Part shown: positions 27,850-36,915 of the stretch, piece after piece
Layout: each line of letters opens with the position of its first letter
Position numbering within the stretch: position 1 is the stretch's first letter
Origin: Criibacterium bergeronii
GTDB taxonomy: Bacteria; Bacillota; Clostridia; Peptostreptococcales; Filifactoraceae
Length of the DNA stretch: 64,000 bases
Assembly: GCF_001693775.2 (NCBI RefSeq)
Contig: NZ_MBEW02000005.1
Location: 60,126 to 124,125, forward strand
Direction: 5' to 3'
Made by a program: the position numbers and the translations under genes
Notes under the pieces: model-generated
The model's input: only the letters and a program-made list of their open reading frames with translations
Databases searched by the model: none
What the model was told of the DNA's origin: nothing

Positions 27850-28115
27850 TTTTGATTATCTATTTTAGTTATAAATAGTAGCACCTGTGCGACTGCCTCG
27901 TAAAGCTCACTTGGGATATTTTCATCAAGTTCTATATTTTTGAGTTGCTTTACCAGTTTTTCGTCTTTATAAACCGGTATGTCGTTTTCTTTTGCTTTTT
28001 TGACAATATTTTCTGCTACTTTGCGTTCTCCCTTGGCTATTACTCTTGGAGCTATATCCTCTTCAGGCTTGTATTTTAATGCTACCGCAGACTCGACATT
28101 GTTCTTATCATCCAT
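27846..28115 (-). CDS. FlhB C-terminal-like protein (YlqH/EscU family)
   Basis: About 89 residues that match only the cytoplasmic part of the FlhB export-switch family: ALKYKPEEDIAPRVIAKG, ENDIPVYKDEKLVKQL and IPSELYEAVAQVLLFI. It lacks both the membrane domain and the NPTH autocleavage motif. The ATG at 28113-28115 with GAGGT seven bases upstream is favoured over one nine codons earlier. It follows the FliK-like gene, overlapping or abutting it, and shares its sigma-28-type promoter. Family members of this kind exist in B. subtilis, but their role is poorly defined. Confidence 0.85.
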   Translation of the reverse strand: MDDKNNVESAVALKYKPEEDIAPRVIAKGERKVAENIVKKAKENDIPVYKDEKLVKQLKNIELDENIPSELYEAVAQVLLFITKIDNQK

Positions 28116-28125
28116 TTGTGTGACC

Positions 28126-29700
28126 TCATATCCACAATTCAAAAGATTTCATTTCTTTGTTGTCATATAGCACATCGTCTATCATTTCCTTTGATTTAGA
28201 CATAGGTAATGACTGTTGCACTGTAATATTTAGATTGTAAAATCCCATTTGTTTTAATGTATCGTTGAGCTGTTTTATGTTGTTTTGGAAATAATTTTTT
28301 GTTTTTATATCCTGTGTGTAAAAGTCAATGTTAAGCATTTGCCCTTTTTTGTAGCTAAGCATTGATTTTATTATGCCGTAGTTTTTGGTGTTCAGGCAAA
28401 GCCCAATATTCAGCGGGGCATCTTCGTTTTTTCTAGTCGCCGGTTTTTTCTTGCTGTAAAATTGGAGTACGTTGTCCTGATTTTGTATTTGTAATGGAAT
28501 TATGTTGTAATTGTATCTGTCCTGCATATTTGCAAGCACATCTAATTTTGGCATTATCTGTTTGTCTATAAACTGTGAGATGTCGCTGTTTCTTCCAAGC
28601 ATTTCTGATACTGTTTTAAGTTCGTTTTTCACTGACTTATAGTCGATGCTCAGTTGTTCTTTTGAGTTTTGCCAGTCTGAGTTTATATTTTTTGTGAGCT
28701 TTGTGTCTACTTCTTTTAGTGTGTCTATAACCTCTGATAGTGCTAAATTTCTTTCAAATGAACCTTTTATTAATTTTGAGTCCCTGCCGATTAGGCTGGC
28801 TAAATCAGGAAATTTAAACTGTGTAAGTTCTTTGTCACTCACAAATTCCATTTTGCTTGTGTTAGGTAGATTTGATTTTAATGTTTCTATTTGACTTTTT
28901 TGCTCATTGGTTAATATATTTAAATTTTGATTGGTTGCCAAATCTATGTCATTTTTTACGTTTTCAAAAAATCCTGCACTTGCCAGCATTGACTTGATGC
29001 CTGTCAGGTCTGTCTTTCCCAAGTCTATTTTTTGAAATATGTCGTAAAGTGCTTTTATATTATTTATATTTGCCTCTATGCCAAGATTTTTTAATAACAA
29101 AAAGTCTTTGACATTTAGTCCTTCAGGGAGCTGAGATGTAGTATTTTCTCCGGCTACATTAAAATCCTTCCTCATTTGTAGCTGTTTTACCAGTTGGTTT
29201 AGATTAAGCTCAGAGTCTCCCTGTTTTAAATCATAAGAAAACTCCTTGCTCTGCAATATATTTGCAGAAAACATGGTTTCTCTTAATTCGTCAAAATTTT
29301 CTAATGTAATTGGTATTGAGCTACTCATCATTTGCTTGACCAGCTCTTTATTTTCAGGTGTTATCTGTTTGCCCATTTTTAAGAGTATGTCCTCTACTTT
29401 TAAATTGAGCTGTTTGTTAAGTCCGGTTTCGTCTATTTCAGGCTTTAGTAATATCTGCCCATCTTCACCCATTAAAATAGTAAATGCCATTTCTTGGTCA
29501 ATGTAGTTTTCAACAGGTATAGTGGTAGTAGCAGAAAACTGCTTGCCTGTAGAGGTTTGTATCAGCACCATATTTTGGTTTACATCTACTATTTTTCCTC
29601 TGACAAACTCGCCTTTTGCGTTAAGCTCTTCCGCATTACCGCTTGTCTTTTGTGGCACATATCCCGGACGAAAAACTGAGCTATCTACATCTATTCTCAT
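28126..29700 (-). CDS. FliK C-terminal-domain protein (YlqG-like hook-length control homologue)
   Basis: About 524 residues. The N-terminal 100 residues form a beta-rich part (GKIVDVNQNMVLIQTSTGKQF), followed by a long helical middle with many Leu, Asn and Lys. Residues about 420-500 resemble the flagellar hook-length control C-terminal domain (LNIGLCLNTKNYG, KGQMLNIDFYTQD, LNDTLKQMGFYNLNITV). I chose the ATG at 29698-29700, which has GGGGA six bases upstream. A sigma-28-type promoter lies about 55 bases upstream. Next to the FlhB-like gene, it suggests a separate export-switch module; its target is unknown. Confidence 0.75.
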   Translation of the reverse strand: MRIDVDSSVFRPGYVPQKTSGNAEELNAKGEFVRGKIVDVNQNMVLIQTSTGKQFSATTTIPVENYIDQEMAFTILMGEDGQILLKPEIDETGLNKQLNLKVEDILLKMGKQITPENKELVKQMMSSSIPITLENFDELRETMFSANILQSKEFSYDLKQGDSELNLNQLVKQLQMRKDFNVAGENTTSQLPEGLNVKDFLLLKNLGIEANINNIKALYDIFQKIDLGKTDLTGIKSMLASAGFFENVKNDIDLATNQNLNILTNEQKSQIETLKSNLPNTSKMEFVSDKELTQFKFPDLASLIGRDSKLIKGSFERNLALSEVIDTLKEVDTKLTKNINSDWQNSKEQLSIDYKSVKNELKTVSEMLGRNSDISQFIDKQIMPKLDVLANMQDRYNYNIIPLQIQNQDNVLQFYSKKKPATRKNEDAPLNIGLCLNTKNYGIIKSMLSYKKGQMLNIDFYTQDIKTKNYFQNNIKQLNDTLKQMGFYNLNITVQQSLPMSKSKEMIDDVLYDNKEMKSFELWI

Positions 29701-29754
29701 ATAAGTCCCCAAATAATAACTCAAATTATGTAATTAAAGCAAATATTTTTATAT

Positions 29755-29782
29755 ATATCGGACTTTTTGCCCTAATTTTTTA
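29755..29782 (-). promoter_or_regulatory. Sigma-28 (SigD/FliA)-type promoter of the FliK-like/FlhB-like pair
   Basis: On the minus strand, TAAA (29782-29779), a 16-base spacer and TCCGATAT (29762-29755). The consensus is TAAA-N14-16-GCCGATA(A/T). The -35 overlaps the stop codon of the PC4-like gene upstream. Confidence 0.65.
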
Positions 29783-30007
29783 ATCTTCAAAGTCCATATT
29801 GTTTAATATACCTTTTAATATTAGCATTTCTTCTTTGCTGAGCGTAATGCCCTTGCCCATTTTTTCATGTGACTCATCCCATGCTCTGATGTCATATTTT
29901 GGCTGTTTGTCATTCCACGAAACTAGATTAAGCTCCTTAGACCAACCATTGGCTGCTGTAGACAGCTCTCCAAAATTATCCACTATTTTAAATTTTAGCT
30001 CTGCCAT
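29780..30007 (-). CDS. PC4-like YdbC-family DNA-binding protein
   Basis: A 75-residue protein of the YdbC/PC4 (Sub1-like) ssDNA-binding family. It is almost entirely conserved core: ELKFKIVDNFGEL, KGW-like NGWSKELNLVSWN, PKYDIRAWDESHEKMGKGI and LSKEEMLILK. It probably binds single-stranded DNA as a dimer. Its stop codon forms part of the -35 of the next promoter. Confidence 0.85.
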   Translation of the reverse strand: MAELKFKIVDNFGELSTAANGWSKELNLVSWNDKQPKYDIRAWDESHEKMGKGITLSKEEMLILKGILNNMDFED

Positions 30008-30048
30008 ATTAACTCCTATTATATAAAAATTAATCTGTCTGAATTATA

Positions 30049-30522
30049 TCATAAACAAACTGATAATACATAATTTTTTAAAAAAAGTGTGAAACAATTG
30101 TAGTTTTTTGTATAAAGGCTAAAAATATCTGATAATTTCCAGCCATTTTTCTTAATGATTGCCTCTTTTTTTGTCCAAAATTCTAAAAATTTTTTTTCTT
30201 TTTCTAATTTGCTTTCTAAATTTTCATATTTCAAAAATTCTTCTTGAACCAGCACTTTTTTTGCTATATTATCCCTATCCTTTCCCTTTAGCACCTCTAT
30301 GTCAATCCCAACCGGATTATCAGCCACTATTACAGCAATAAAGTCATTTTTATTTGATATGCTAAAATGCAAGCCATAACCCTTTATATATGGCTTGCCA
30401 TTTTTTGTTTTTATGATGTCGTGTTTTTTTCCTTTGAAATCATAATAGTTTTTTAAAATTTCAAATATAAAATCTATTGACGTGACAGTCTTATTTATTT
30501 TTTCAAAATAAATGTCATACAC
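30049..30522 (-). CDS. 4'-phosphopantetheinyl transferase superfamily protein (Sfp-like, short)
   Basis: A 157-residue enzyme that would attach phosphopantetheine to a carrier protein. The Mg-binding VGIDIEV and the second motif FWTKKEAIIKKNG are both present, as is LHFSISNK. Sfp-type enzymes are typically about 220-240 residues; this one lacks most of the N-terminal region. Its start overlaps the miaB stop by one base, so it is translated from the miaB message. The carrier-protein target is unknown. Confidence 0.8.
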   Translation of the reverse strand: MYDIYFEKINKTVTSIDFIFEILKNYYDFKGKKHDIIKTKNGKPYIKGYGLHFSISNKNDFIAVIVADNPVGIDIEVLKGKDRDNIAKKVLVQEEFLKYENLESKLEKEKKFLEFWTKKEAIIKKNGWKLSDIFSLYTKNYNCFTLFLKNYVLSVCL

Positions 30523-31952
30523 TAGTCTACCTCTACCCCGTCCAAGCTAAAGGATTTTGTGGCTGTTATCTTTACATTTACTATTTGACCAATCTTGCTC
30601 TTATCTCCGGCAAAATTAATCAGCTTATTTTTTCTATTTCTGCCACTTAAAATTTGGTCGTTATTTTTGCTAAGCCCCTCTACTAAAACCTCTTCTATTT
30701 TGCCTAGATAAGCTTTATTTTTTCTAGCTGCTATCTCGTTTACTGTCTCAAGGAGCTGATTAAACCTCTCTTTTTTCACTTCTTCTGGCACTTGGTCTGT
30801 CATGACCGCCGCCTTTGTACCGGGTCTAGGTGAATATAAAAAGGTGAAGGCTAGGTCGTATTCAACTTGTTTTACCAAGTCCAAAGTATCTTTAAAATCT
30901 TGGTCAGTTTCTCCCGGAAATCCAACAATAATGTCTGTGGTTAAGGCAATATCAGGCACTTTTGATTTGATTGCCTCGATTTTTTTTAGGTAATCTTGTC
31001 TTGTATAATTTCTGTTCATTTTTTGAAGTATGCTGTTGCTGCCCGATTGTACCGGCAAATGCAAGCTTTCGCATAATTTATTCAGTTCTACAAATGAATC
31101 TATCAGCTCTATAGATATGTCTTTTGGGTGAGATGTCATGAACCTAACTCTTTGTATGCCGTCTATCTTGTCTATATCTTTTAGGAGCATTGGAAATGTA
31201 TATTTTTCTTCAAAATTATTGCCGTAGGAATTTACATTTTGCCCAAGTAAAGTTATTTCTTTTACTCCACTTTTAGCCAACAGCTCAATTTCTTTAATGA
31301 TGTCCTTAGGTAGTCTACTTCTTTCTCTGCCTCTTGTGTATGGCACTATGCAATAGGTGCAAAAATTGTTGCAGCCATACATAATATTTACAAAGGATTT
31401 GAAGTCATATCTTCTAATTGATGGCAAACCCTCTATTACGTCTCCATCTATTTTCCAAACGTCTGATACTGTTTTTTTATCTTCTTGGGAAATGTAGGTG
31501 TATAAAAGCTCAGGAAATTTGTAAATGTTGTGTGTGCCAAATATCAAATCAACGTGTCTGTATTTTGCCAAGATTTCGTCTACTACTTCGTCTTGCTGCA
31601 TCATACAGCCACAAGTAGCTAATATTTTATCCGGATTCTGTTTTTTTAAGTTTTTTAATGCTCCAATATTGCCAAAAAATCTATCCTCTGCATTTTCTCT
31701 TACTGCACAAGTGTTGTATACTATTATATCAGCCTCTTCTTGGCTGTCAGCCTCAATATAGCCCATGTCCTGCATAATTCCGCTCAGGTTTTCGCTATCA
31801 TGCTCATTCATTTGACAGCCGAAGGTTGTGATAAGATAGGATTTTTTTTTGCCTGTTAAGGTTTCAAATCTGTCATTTTCAGCCTTTATCAGGTCTACAT
31901 AGTATTCTTGGTTGGTGAAATTTTGACTATCTAGTATATTTATTCTGTTCAA
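30522..31952 (-). CDS. miaB: tRNA-2-methylthio-N6-dimethylallyladenosine synthase MiaB
   Basis: A 476-residue radical-SAM methylthiotransferase acting at A37 of tRNAs. The N-terminal UPF0004 cysteines are in TFGCQMNEHDSE, YNTCAVRENAEDR and ATCGCMMQ. The radical SAM cluster motif is CNNFCTYC with PYTRGRERSR after it. A C-terminal TRAM domain spans about residues 410-476. The length is slightly above the usual 440-460. It is followed by the PPTase gene and preceded by ispH, 42 bp away. Confidence 0.95.
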   Translation of the reverse strand: MNRINILDSQNFTNQEYYVDLIKAENDRFETLTGKKKSYLITTFGCQMNEHDSENLSGIMQDMGYIEADSQEEADIIVYNTCAVRENAEDRFFGNIGALKNLKKQNPDKILATCGCMMQQDEVVDEILAKYRHVDLIFGTHNIYKFPELLYTYISQEDKKTVSDVWKIDGDVIEGLPSIRRYDFKSFVNIMYGCNNFCTYCIVPYTRGRERSRLPKDIIKEIELLAKSGVKEITLLGQNVNSYGNNFEEKYTFPMLLKDIDKIDGIQRVRFMTSHPKDISIELIDSFVELNKLCESLHLPVQSGSNSILQKMNRNYTRQDYLKKIEAIKSKVPDIALTTDIIVGFPGETDQDFKDTLDLVKQVEYDLAFTFLYSPRPGTKAAVMTDQVPEEVKKERFNQLLETVNEIAARKNKAYLGKIEEVLVEGLSKNNDQILSGRNRKNKLINFAGDKSKIGQIVNVKITATKSFSLDGVEVD

Positions 31953-31994
31953 AAAAATTCTCCTTTAAAAATGTAAAATCAATTTCTAAAAGGG

Positions 31995-32837
31995 TTACTG
32001 ATTTTTAGAAATTGATTTTATATAATCAATTACTTCTTCAATTACAAAATCCGGAGTTGATGCTCCGGCAGTTATTCCTGCTTTATTTATACCGTCAAAA
32101 TCGTAGCTTTCCAGCTCTTTTTTATCCTCTATAAAAACACTTTTTACATATTTGGCTGTCAGCTCAAACAGTTTTTTTGAGTTGGAGCTTTTTTTATCTC
32201 CAATAACTATCATTAAATCCACTTTTTTTGCCAGCTCTACTGCACTATCTTGTCTTTTTTTCGTGGCAGAGCAGATTGTATTAAATATAGTTATATTTTT
32301 GTACTTTGCTTTAATTTTATCTACTATTGTCTCATACTTTTGAGTGTTAAAAGTGGTTTGAAAAACCAGTATATACTCCTTATCCAAATCAATGTCAAGC
32401 TTATCCACGTCCTCAGCGGACGTGATAAATATAGCAGTATAATCAGCTCTTGAGTTTATACCGATGACCTCAGGATGATTTTTGTCACCGGCTATAATTA
32501 TATTTTTTCCTGATTGATAATTTTGCTCTACTGTATCTTGTATCTTTTTTACAAAAACGCAGGTCGCATCTATGACCTCAACTCCTTTTTGTTTGGCTAA
32601 AGTGTAAATATTTTTTTCTACTCCATGGGAGCGAAATAAAATACTTTCGTATTCACTTTTTATATCATTTACTACTATCAGTCCGTTGTCGCTCAACCTT
32701 TGTATGGCTCTTTTGTTGTGAATGATATCGCCAAAGCTGTAGAGTATGCCCTTTTCGTCCATTTTTTCCATAGCGGTATCTATGGCTTTTTTTACACCAT
32801 AGCAATATCCGGAATGTTCACTTACAATTATTTCCAT
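31995..32837 (-). CDS. ispH: 4-hydroxy-3-methylbut-2-enyl diphosphate reductase
   Basis: A 280-residue iron-sulfur enzyme of the last MEP-pathway step, forming IPP and DMAPP. The three cluster cysteines are in SGYCYGVKKAID, DATCVFVKK and FNTICSATKKRQ. The RSHGVE and GDKNHPEV substrate motifs are present. Many clostridial homologues are fused to ribosomal protein S1; this one is not. It sits in a cmk-plsC-ispH cluster. Confidence 0.95.
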   Translation of the reverse strand: MEIIVSEHSGYCYGVKKAIDTAMEKMDEKGILYSFGDIIHNKRAIQRLSDNGLIVVNDIKSEYESILFRSHGVEKNIYTLAKQKGVEVIDATCVFVKKIQDTVEQNYQSGKNIIIAGDKNHPEVIGINSRADYTAIFITSAEDVDKLDIDLDKEYILVFQTTFNTQKYETIVDKIKAKYKNITIFNTICSATKKRQDSAVELAKKVDLMIVIGDKKSSNSKKLFELTAKYVKSVFIEDKKELESYDFDGINKAGITAGASTPDFVIEEVIDYIKSISKNQ

Positions 32838-32851
32838 TATTTTTCTCTATA

Positions 32852-33448
32852 TTAATTTTGTTTCAAGTTTATTATGTTCATTACTTCATCAGCCACTTTT
32901 TTATAATTGTCTAATTTTCTTGTCTTATCTCTATCTTCTACAATTTGTAGCGGCACATTATATGGCTCATGATAGATTATTTTTATTTTAGAAAATGGCT
33001 TGTAACCCTCTGTAATTATGCTTACAGGTATTACAGGTGTGTTTGTAGTGACTGCAAACATACCAATGCCTAGCTTGGCGTCCTCGTCTTGTCCTTGTTT
33101 TACTCTAGTGCCTTGAGGAAAAATGCCCAAAACCTCGTTATTTTTCAAAACCTTTAGGCATCTTTTCAGAGCCTTCATGTCATTTTTTTGTCTATCTATA
33201 GGGATGGTGTAAGCTTTTTCCAGTAAATAGGCAATAATTTTATTTTTAAATAATTCTTTTTTAGCCAAAAAATGTATTTTTCTATTTTTAGTTTTTGCCA
33301 TTACCACTACTACATCAAAATTGCTGGTATGATTGCAAGCTAATATATAAGCCTTGTCACTAGGTATGTAGTTGTTTCCTTGGACGTCCACTCTAAAAAA
33401 TATTTTTACAAACACCATTAATACAAATCTTGCAATACTATATAACAT
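32852..33448 (-). CDS. plsC: 1-acyl-sn-glycerol-3-phosphate acyltransferase (PlsC family)
   Basis: About 198 residues. The acyltransferase HX4D motif is NHTSNFD, and FPQGTR is the glycerol-phosphate-binding motif. An N-terminal hydrophobic segment (IARFVLMVFVKIFF) anchors it in the membrane, where it makes phosphatidic acid. I chose the ATG at 33446-33448, which follows GAGGGA; an earlier in-frame ATG lies before that site. It overlaps the end of cmk by 11 bases. Confidence 0.9.
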   Translation of the reverse strand: MLYSIARFVLMVFVKIFFRVDVQGNNYIPSDKAYILACNHTSNFDVVVVMAKTKNRKIHFLAKKELFKNKIIAYLLEKAYTIPIDRQKNDMKALKRCLKVLKNNEVLGIFPQGTRVKQGQDEDAKLGIGMFAVTTNTPVIPVSIITEGYKPFSKIKIIYHEPYNVPLQIVEDRDKTRKLDNYKKVADEVMNIINLKQN

Positions 33449-34091
33449 CTTTTCCCTCAACATAGTCTGCTAAAAGCTCTAATACATCTTGTATACCAAG
33501 AAAGCTGGTATCAATTTCTATAGTATCCTCTGCTTTTTTTAGCGGAGCGATATCTCTATTAGAGTCTATATTGTCACGATTTTGAATGGATTTTTTTATC
33601 TCATCAAAATCAGGCTGCATTCCCTTTTGTAGCTCCTCATCATAGCGTCTTTTAGCTCTTACATCTACGCTTGCACTTAGGAAAAATTTATGTTCAGCAT
33701 TTGGAAAAACTACACTGCCCATATCCCTTCCCTCGCATACTAAAGAAGTGTTTACAGCACATTTTCTTTGTAGAGAGGTGAGCTTGTCTCTGACAGCTTT
33801 TAGAGCGGATACTTGGGAAACATTTTTATTAACTCTGTCCGACCTGATTTCTTTTGACACGTCTACGTTATTTAATAAAGTGCCGGTTTTATTAAAAGTG
33901 ATGTTGATTTCGTCCATTTTAGACTTTATAAGCTCTTCGTCATCAAAATTAATATTATTATCTAAAAAATACAAAGTCACTGCCCTATACATAGCACCGG
34001 TGTCCAAATATACAAAGCCTAATTTTTCCGCAAGCAGTTTTGCTACAGTGCTCTTGCCTGTACCTGCCGGTCCATCTATTGTTATTATCAT
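33438..34091 (-). CDS. cmk: Cytidylate kinase
   Basis: A 217-residue CMP/dCMP kinase. It has the P-loop GPAGTGKST at the N-terminus, LDTGAMYRAVTL, CEGRDMGSVVFPNA and the lid arginines in ASVDVRAKRRYDE and RDNIDSNRDIAPL. It supplies CDP for nucleotide pools and lipid synthesis. It overlaps plsC downstream; the PP2C-type phosphatase gene is 29 bp upstream. Confidence 0.95.
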   Translation of the reverse strand: MIITIDGPAGTGKSTVAKLLAEKLGFVYLDTGAMYRAVTLYFLDNNINFDDEELIKSKMDEINITFNKTGTLLNNVDVSKEIRSDRVNKNVSQVSALKAVRDKLTSLQRKCAVNTSLVCEGRDMGSVVFPNAEHKFFLSASVDVRAKRRYDEELQKGMQPDFDEIKKSIQNRDNIDSNRDIAPLKKAEDTIEIDTSFLGIQDVLELLADYVEGKDVI

Positions 34092-34120
34092 GATATCCTT
34101 TCATAAAAGATATTACAAAT

Positions 34121-35383
34121 TTATTCATTTAAATCGTTTACTCTAAGTGTAACCATGGTTAAATCGTCTTTTATCTCATCATTATCTGAGTATTCCTGCA
34201 AGGTGCTAAATATAGACTTGCATATATCATCTTTATTTTGCTCTAGCTGAGAAATCAGGTATTTGCCTAGATTATCCACTCCAAACTCTTGCCCCTCTTT
34301 ATTTTTTACTTCTATAATACCATCTGTATAAAGGGCTATTAGCTCCATATCTGTTATGTCAATTTCATCCTCAATGTATTTAGCATCTTTTAAAACTCCA
34401 AGCGGTAGTACAGCCGTCTCTTGTGCCAAGCTGCAATGTCTTTTGCTGTCCTTGTCCTTATAAACTAAAATAGGCACTGTATGTCCGGCATTTGATATGT
34501 ATGCAACCTTACTTTCAAAATCTAAGTATATCATTTTTGCTGTAACAAATACGTCTAGCTTATCCAGCTCATTGAAAAGAATAGTATTTAATCTGACTAA
34601 TATTTCAGACGGGGAATGGGTTTCCATAAGTAACAGCTCTATTGCACCCTTCATCATTGCTACGAAATAGTTGCTCACTATACCATGCCCCATAACGTCT
34701 GCTATGAAGAGAATGTATTTTTTTTCAGCCAATTTTTTAAATTTGCAAAAATCTCCACCTACATATTTGAATGGAACATTTAGATAATCAACATTGATAT
34801 TGCTGTCATCATTGGCGATTTCGTCCTCCATTATTAGCTGCTGCTGCTCACTTATAAGCTTTAAATCCCTCTTAATAAATGAGCTGTCAAAGGCTTTGTT
34901 AGTCTGTATAAAAGTAATTGTCGACAAGGCAACTTGGGCGGCGTACACCCTAAGAACACTTATATCCTCAGGCAAATATCTTGGTGCATTAATCAATATA
35001 ACATCACCAAGCACTTCATCCCCCTTATACAATCTTACAAAGGCAAGTGAGAATACCCCTAGCTCTACTAATTTTTCAGGCAGCTCAGCTTTAGAAAAAA
35101 TTCTTTTTTCATCACTTTTCATCAATTTTACAAAAGCAAGACTTTCTGCTAACATACCTGAGTTGCCTATAGAATAAAGCATTTCATTGTAGTCATCATT
35201 TCCATGCAAATATACCAGCACTGACTCAGAGTCGGTGGACTTTGCCAAATCCTCAGCAATCAGCTTGAAATACTTATCTAAATTCCTTTGCTCATACAAA
35301 ACCTTATTAGTTTTTTCTATGTTATCTGCTGCATCTCTAATCTTATAAAATACTGTCGAGGCTCTTTCAATGCAATCGTTCAA
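34121..35383 (-). CDS. PP2C/SpoIIE-type serine phosphatase (RsbU-like)
   Basis: A 420-residue soluble protein. Residues about 30-170 resemble a GAF-like sensor domain. Residues about 200-415 form the SpoIIE/PPM phosphatase domain, with the metal-binding aspartates in YVGGDFCKF and FIADVMGHG, then LYTDGIIEV and KDDLTMVTLRV. Such enzymes dephosphorylate anti-sigma-factor antagonists. No anti-sigma kinase or antagonist gene is in this window, so the partner is unknown. It leads the cmk-plsC-ispH group. Confidence 0.87.
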   Translation of the reverse strand: MNDCIERASTVFYKIRDAADNIEKTNKVLYEQRNLDKYFKLIAEDLAKSTDSESVLVYLHGNDDYNEMLYSIGNSGMLAESLAFVKLMKSDEKRIFSKAELPEKLVELGVFSLAFVRLYKGDEVLGDVILINAPRYLPEDISVLRVYAAQVALSTITFIQTNKAFDSSFIKRDLKLISEQQQLIMEDEIANDDSNINVDYLNVPFKYVGGDFCKFKKLAEKKYILFIADVMGHGIVSNYFVAMMKGAIELLLMETHSPSEILVRLNTILFNELDKLDVFVTAKMIYLDFESKVAYISNAGHTVPILVYKDKDSKRHCSLAQETAVLPLGVLKDAKYIEDEIDITDMELIALYTDGIIEVKNKEGQEFGVDNLGKYLISQLEQNKDDICKSIFSTLQEYSDNDEIKDDLTMVTLRVNDLNE

Positions 35384-35510
35384 AATATCACCCCCTTTAA
35401 GTATAAAATATTATATCATTATAATAAAAATAAATCTACTTTTTATCAATTTTTATTTGGAAAATGCAAAAATTTTTACATTTTTGTAACTTACTAATAA
35501 TCAGTTTGTT

Positions 35511-36074
35511 TTATATAACTCCTAGGTGCTCCAAAAGAATTTTTAAACCCAAAAGTATCAAAATTACTCCGCCAACAAACTCCGCTTTCTTTTCAAATTT
35601 ATCTCCAAAAACACTCCCAATGTTTACCCCTATCGCAGAAAAAATAAAGGTCGTTGTACCTATAATTGTTATTGCAAGCCAAATATTTATATTTCCAACC
35701 ATTGCCAGTGATATACCTATAGCCAGTGCATCTATAGATGTTGCTATAGCCATAGGAAACATAACTTTAAAGGATAAATCCGATGAAGAGTCCTTGCATA
35801 CAAGCTCCCTTGACTCCTTTATCATATTATATCCAATTGCAGCTAATAGTATAAAAGCAATCCAGTGGTCGAATGGCGATATTGCTGAATAAAATAAATT
35901 TCCAAGTAAAAAACCAATAAGTGGCATAAGTGCCTGAAACCCTCCAAACCACGCTCCACACGTTGCCATTGCCTTTTTACTAGCCCTTGGCATACTCAAT
36001 CCCTTACATACCGATACAGCGAACGCATCCATACTCACGCCCACGCCTAACAATATTAATTCAGCAAACCCCAT
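35511..36074 (-). CDS. mntP: Manganese efflux pump MntP
   Basis: A 187-residue, six-helix membrane protein of the MntP/YebN family. The repeated acidic motifs that bind Mn are seen as SMDAFAVSVCKG near the N-terminus and SIDALAIGISLAM in the second half. It exports Mn2+ to limit toxicity. The leader carries a good sigma-A promoter, but no yybP-ykoY Mn riboswitch is recognisable. Confidence 0.92.
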   Translation of the reverse strand: MGFAELILLGVGVSMDAFAVSVCKGLSMPRASKKAMATCGAWFGGFQALMPLIGFLLGNLFYSAISPFDHWIAFILLAAIGYNMIKESRELVCKDSSSDLSFKVMFPMAIATSIDALAIGISLAMVGNINIWLAITIIGTTTFIFSAIGVNIGSVFGDKFEKKAEFVGGVILILLGLKILLEHLGVI

Positions 36075-36169
36075 AAAAATCCCCCATATAACCTTTATAA
36101 ACTACTAGAGATTGTTTTTATAATTTTTATTAATACCCAAATATGCACTATTACTTACTAGAGCGTAAA

Positions 36170-36198
36170 ATTTTATCATTATTAAACCAAAATGTCAA
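36170..36198 (-). promoter_or_regulatory. Sigma-A promoter of mntP
   Basis: On the minus strand, TTGACA (36198-36193) and TAAAAT (36175-36170) with 17 bases between. The 5' leader would be about 90 bases. The 300-bp gap upstream of mntP holds only this and a TATAAT-like -10 near 36270 for the plus-strand pseudogene. Confidence 0.7.
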
Positions 36199-36377
36199 TG
36201 TTATAAAAATATGCTAAATTAATTAATACATTATTTAAAACTTTGTATTTAAATTTTAAATTTATGTGATATAATTTAGCTATAAATCCATACTTTTGTA
36301 CTATAATACATAATTACTTATAAATAAATCTTAATTTTTAAATTAATAAGTGCACTTCATGAGAGGAAGAACGTACG

Positions 36378-36832
36378 TTGATAAAATCTTATAAAAGATT
36401 AATTAAAATATTAATCTTGTGGGCTCTATTTTTAGCTATTTTATTTCTGTTACCCAAAAAAATGATTTATACAGTAACATATTATCTTTTTTAGCTGGTC
36501 TTTTTGCTTCATTTTTTATAATTAGCGTATACAAAAATCGCAAAGAATACAAATTTTATATCACAATATTATTTTTATTTGATGCCTTTGCTTTTTCTTT
36601 ATTGCTGATTTTGTTCAACTGGGGTTTAACTAACAACATTAGGTCAAATATGCTACAGGCAATGATGCTAAAAAGAGAACAAAAAATGAACCAAGACTTA
36701 GAAAATCTTGGCTGCGATGAAATTCAAGGTTTTATTTTCGGTAAGTCCGTACCTCCGGATACGTTTGAAATGGCTCATATACTGCCTATCAAAAAACAAG
36801 TTATGTTTTCCCCTGTCAGCTCTATTTTGTAA
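36378..36832 (+). pseudogene. Decayed membrane protein with EAL-domain C-terminal remnant
   Basis: Translation starting at a TTG (36378) with AGAGGAAG upstream gives a membrane segment (LIKILILWALFLAILFLLP). It then runs into a stop, while the reading continues in another frame (open from 36419) with two more hydrophobic segments (SNILSFLAGLFASFFIISV, ITILFLFDAFAFSLLLIL). The shift can be placed at a run of seven A near 36460. The end of the second frame, LGCDEIQGFIFGKSVPPDTFE, split here as LGCDEIQGFIFGK and SVPPDTFE, matches the last strand-helix of EAL phosphodiesterases. The rest of the EAL domain is deleted. A decayed c-di-GMP phosphodiesterase is the best reading. Confidence 0.65.
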
Positions 36833-36856
36833 ATTTAATCAATAAACTTATACATG

Positions 36857-36900
36857 AAAAAGCTTGATTTTAATAAGTGCTTATTAAAATCAAGCTTTTT
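36857..36900. terminator. Bidirectional terminator between EAL remnant and nrdG
   Basis: A perfect 20-bp stem (36857-36876 with 36881-36900) with T-runs on both strands. Confidence 0.9.
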
Positions 36901-36915
36901 ATTGTAATATTTTGA

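Noticed and set aside
36075..36200. Mn-sensing yybP-ykoY riboswitch before mntP
   Set aside because: The leader is too short and AT-rich and lacks the GGGGAGUAG core; only a promoter is visible.
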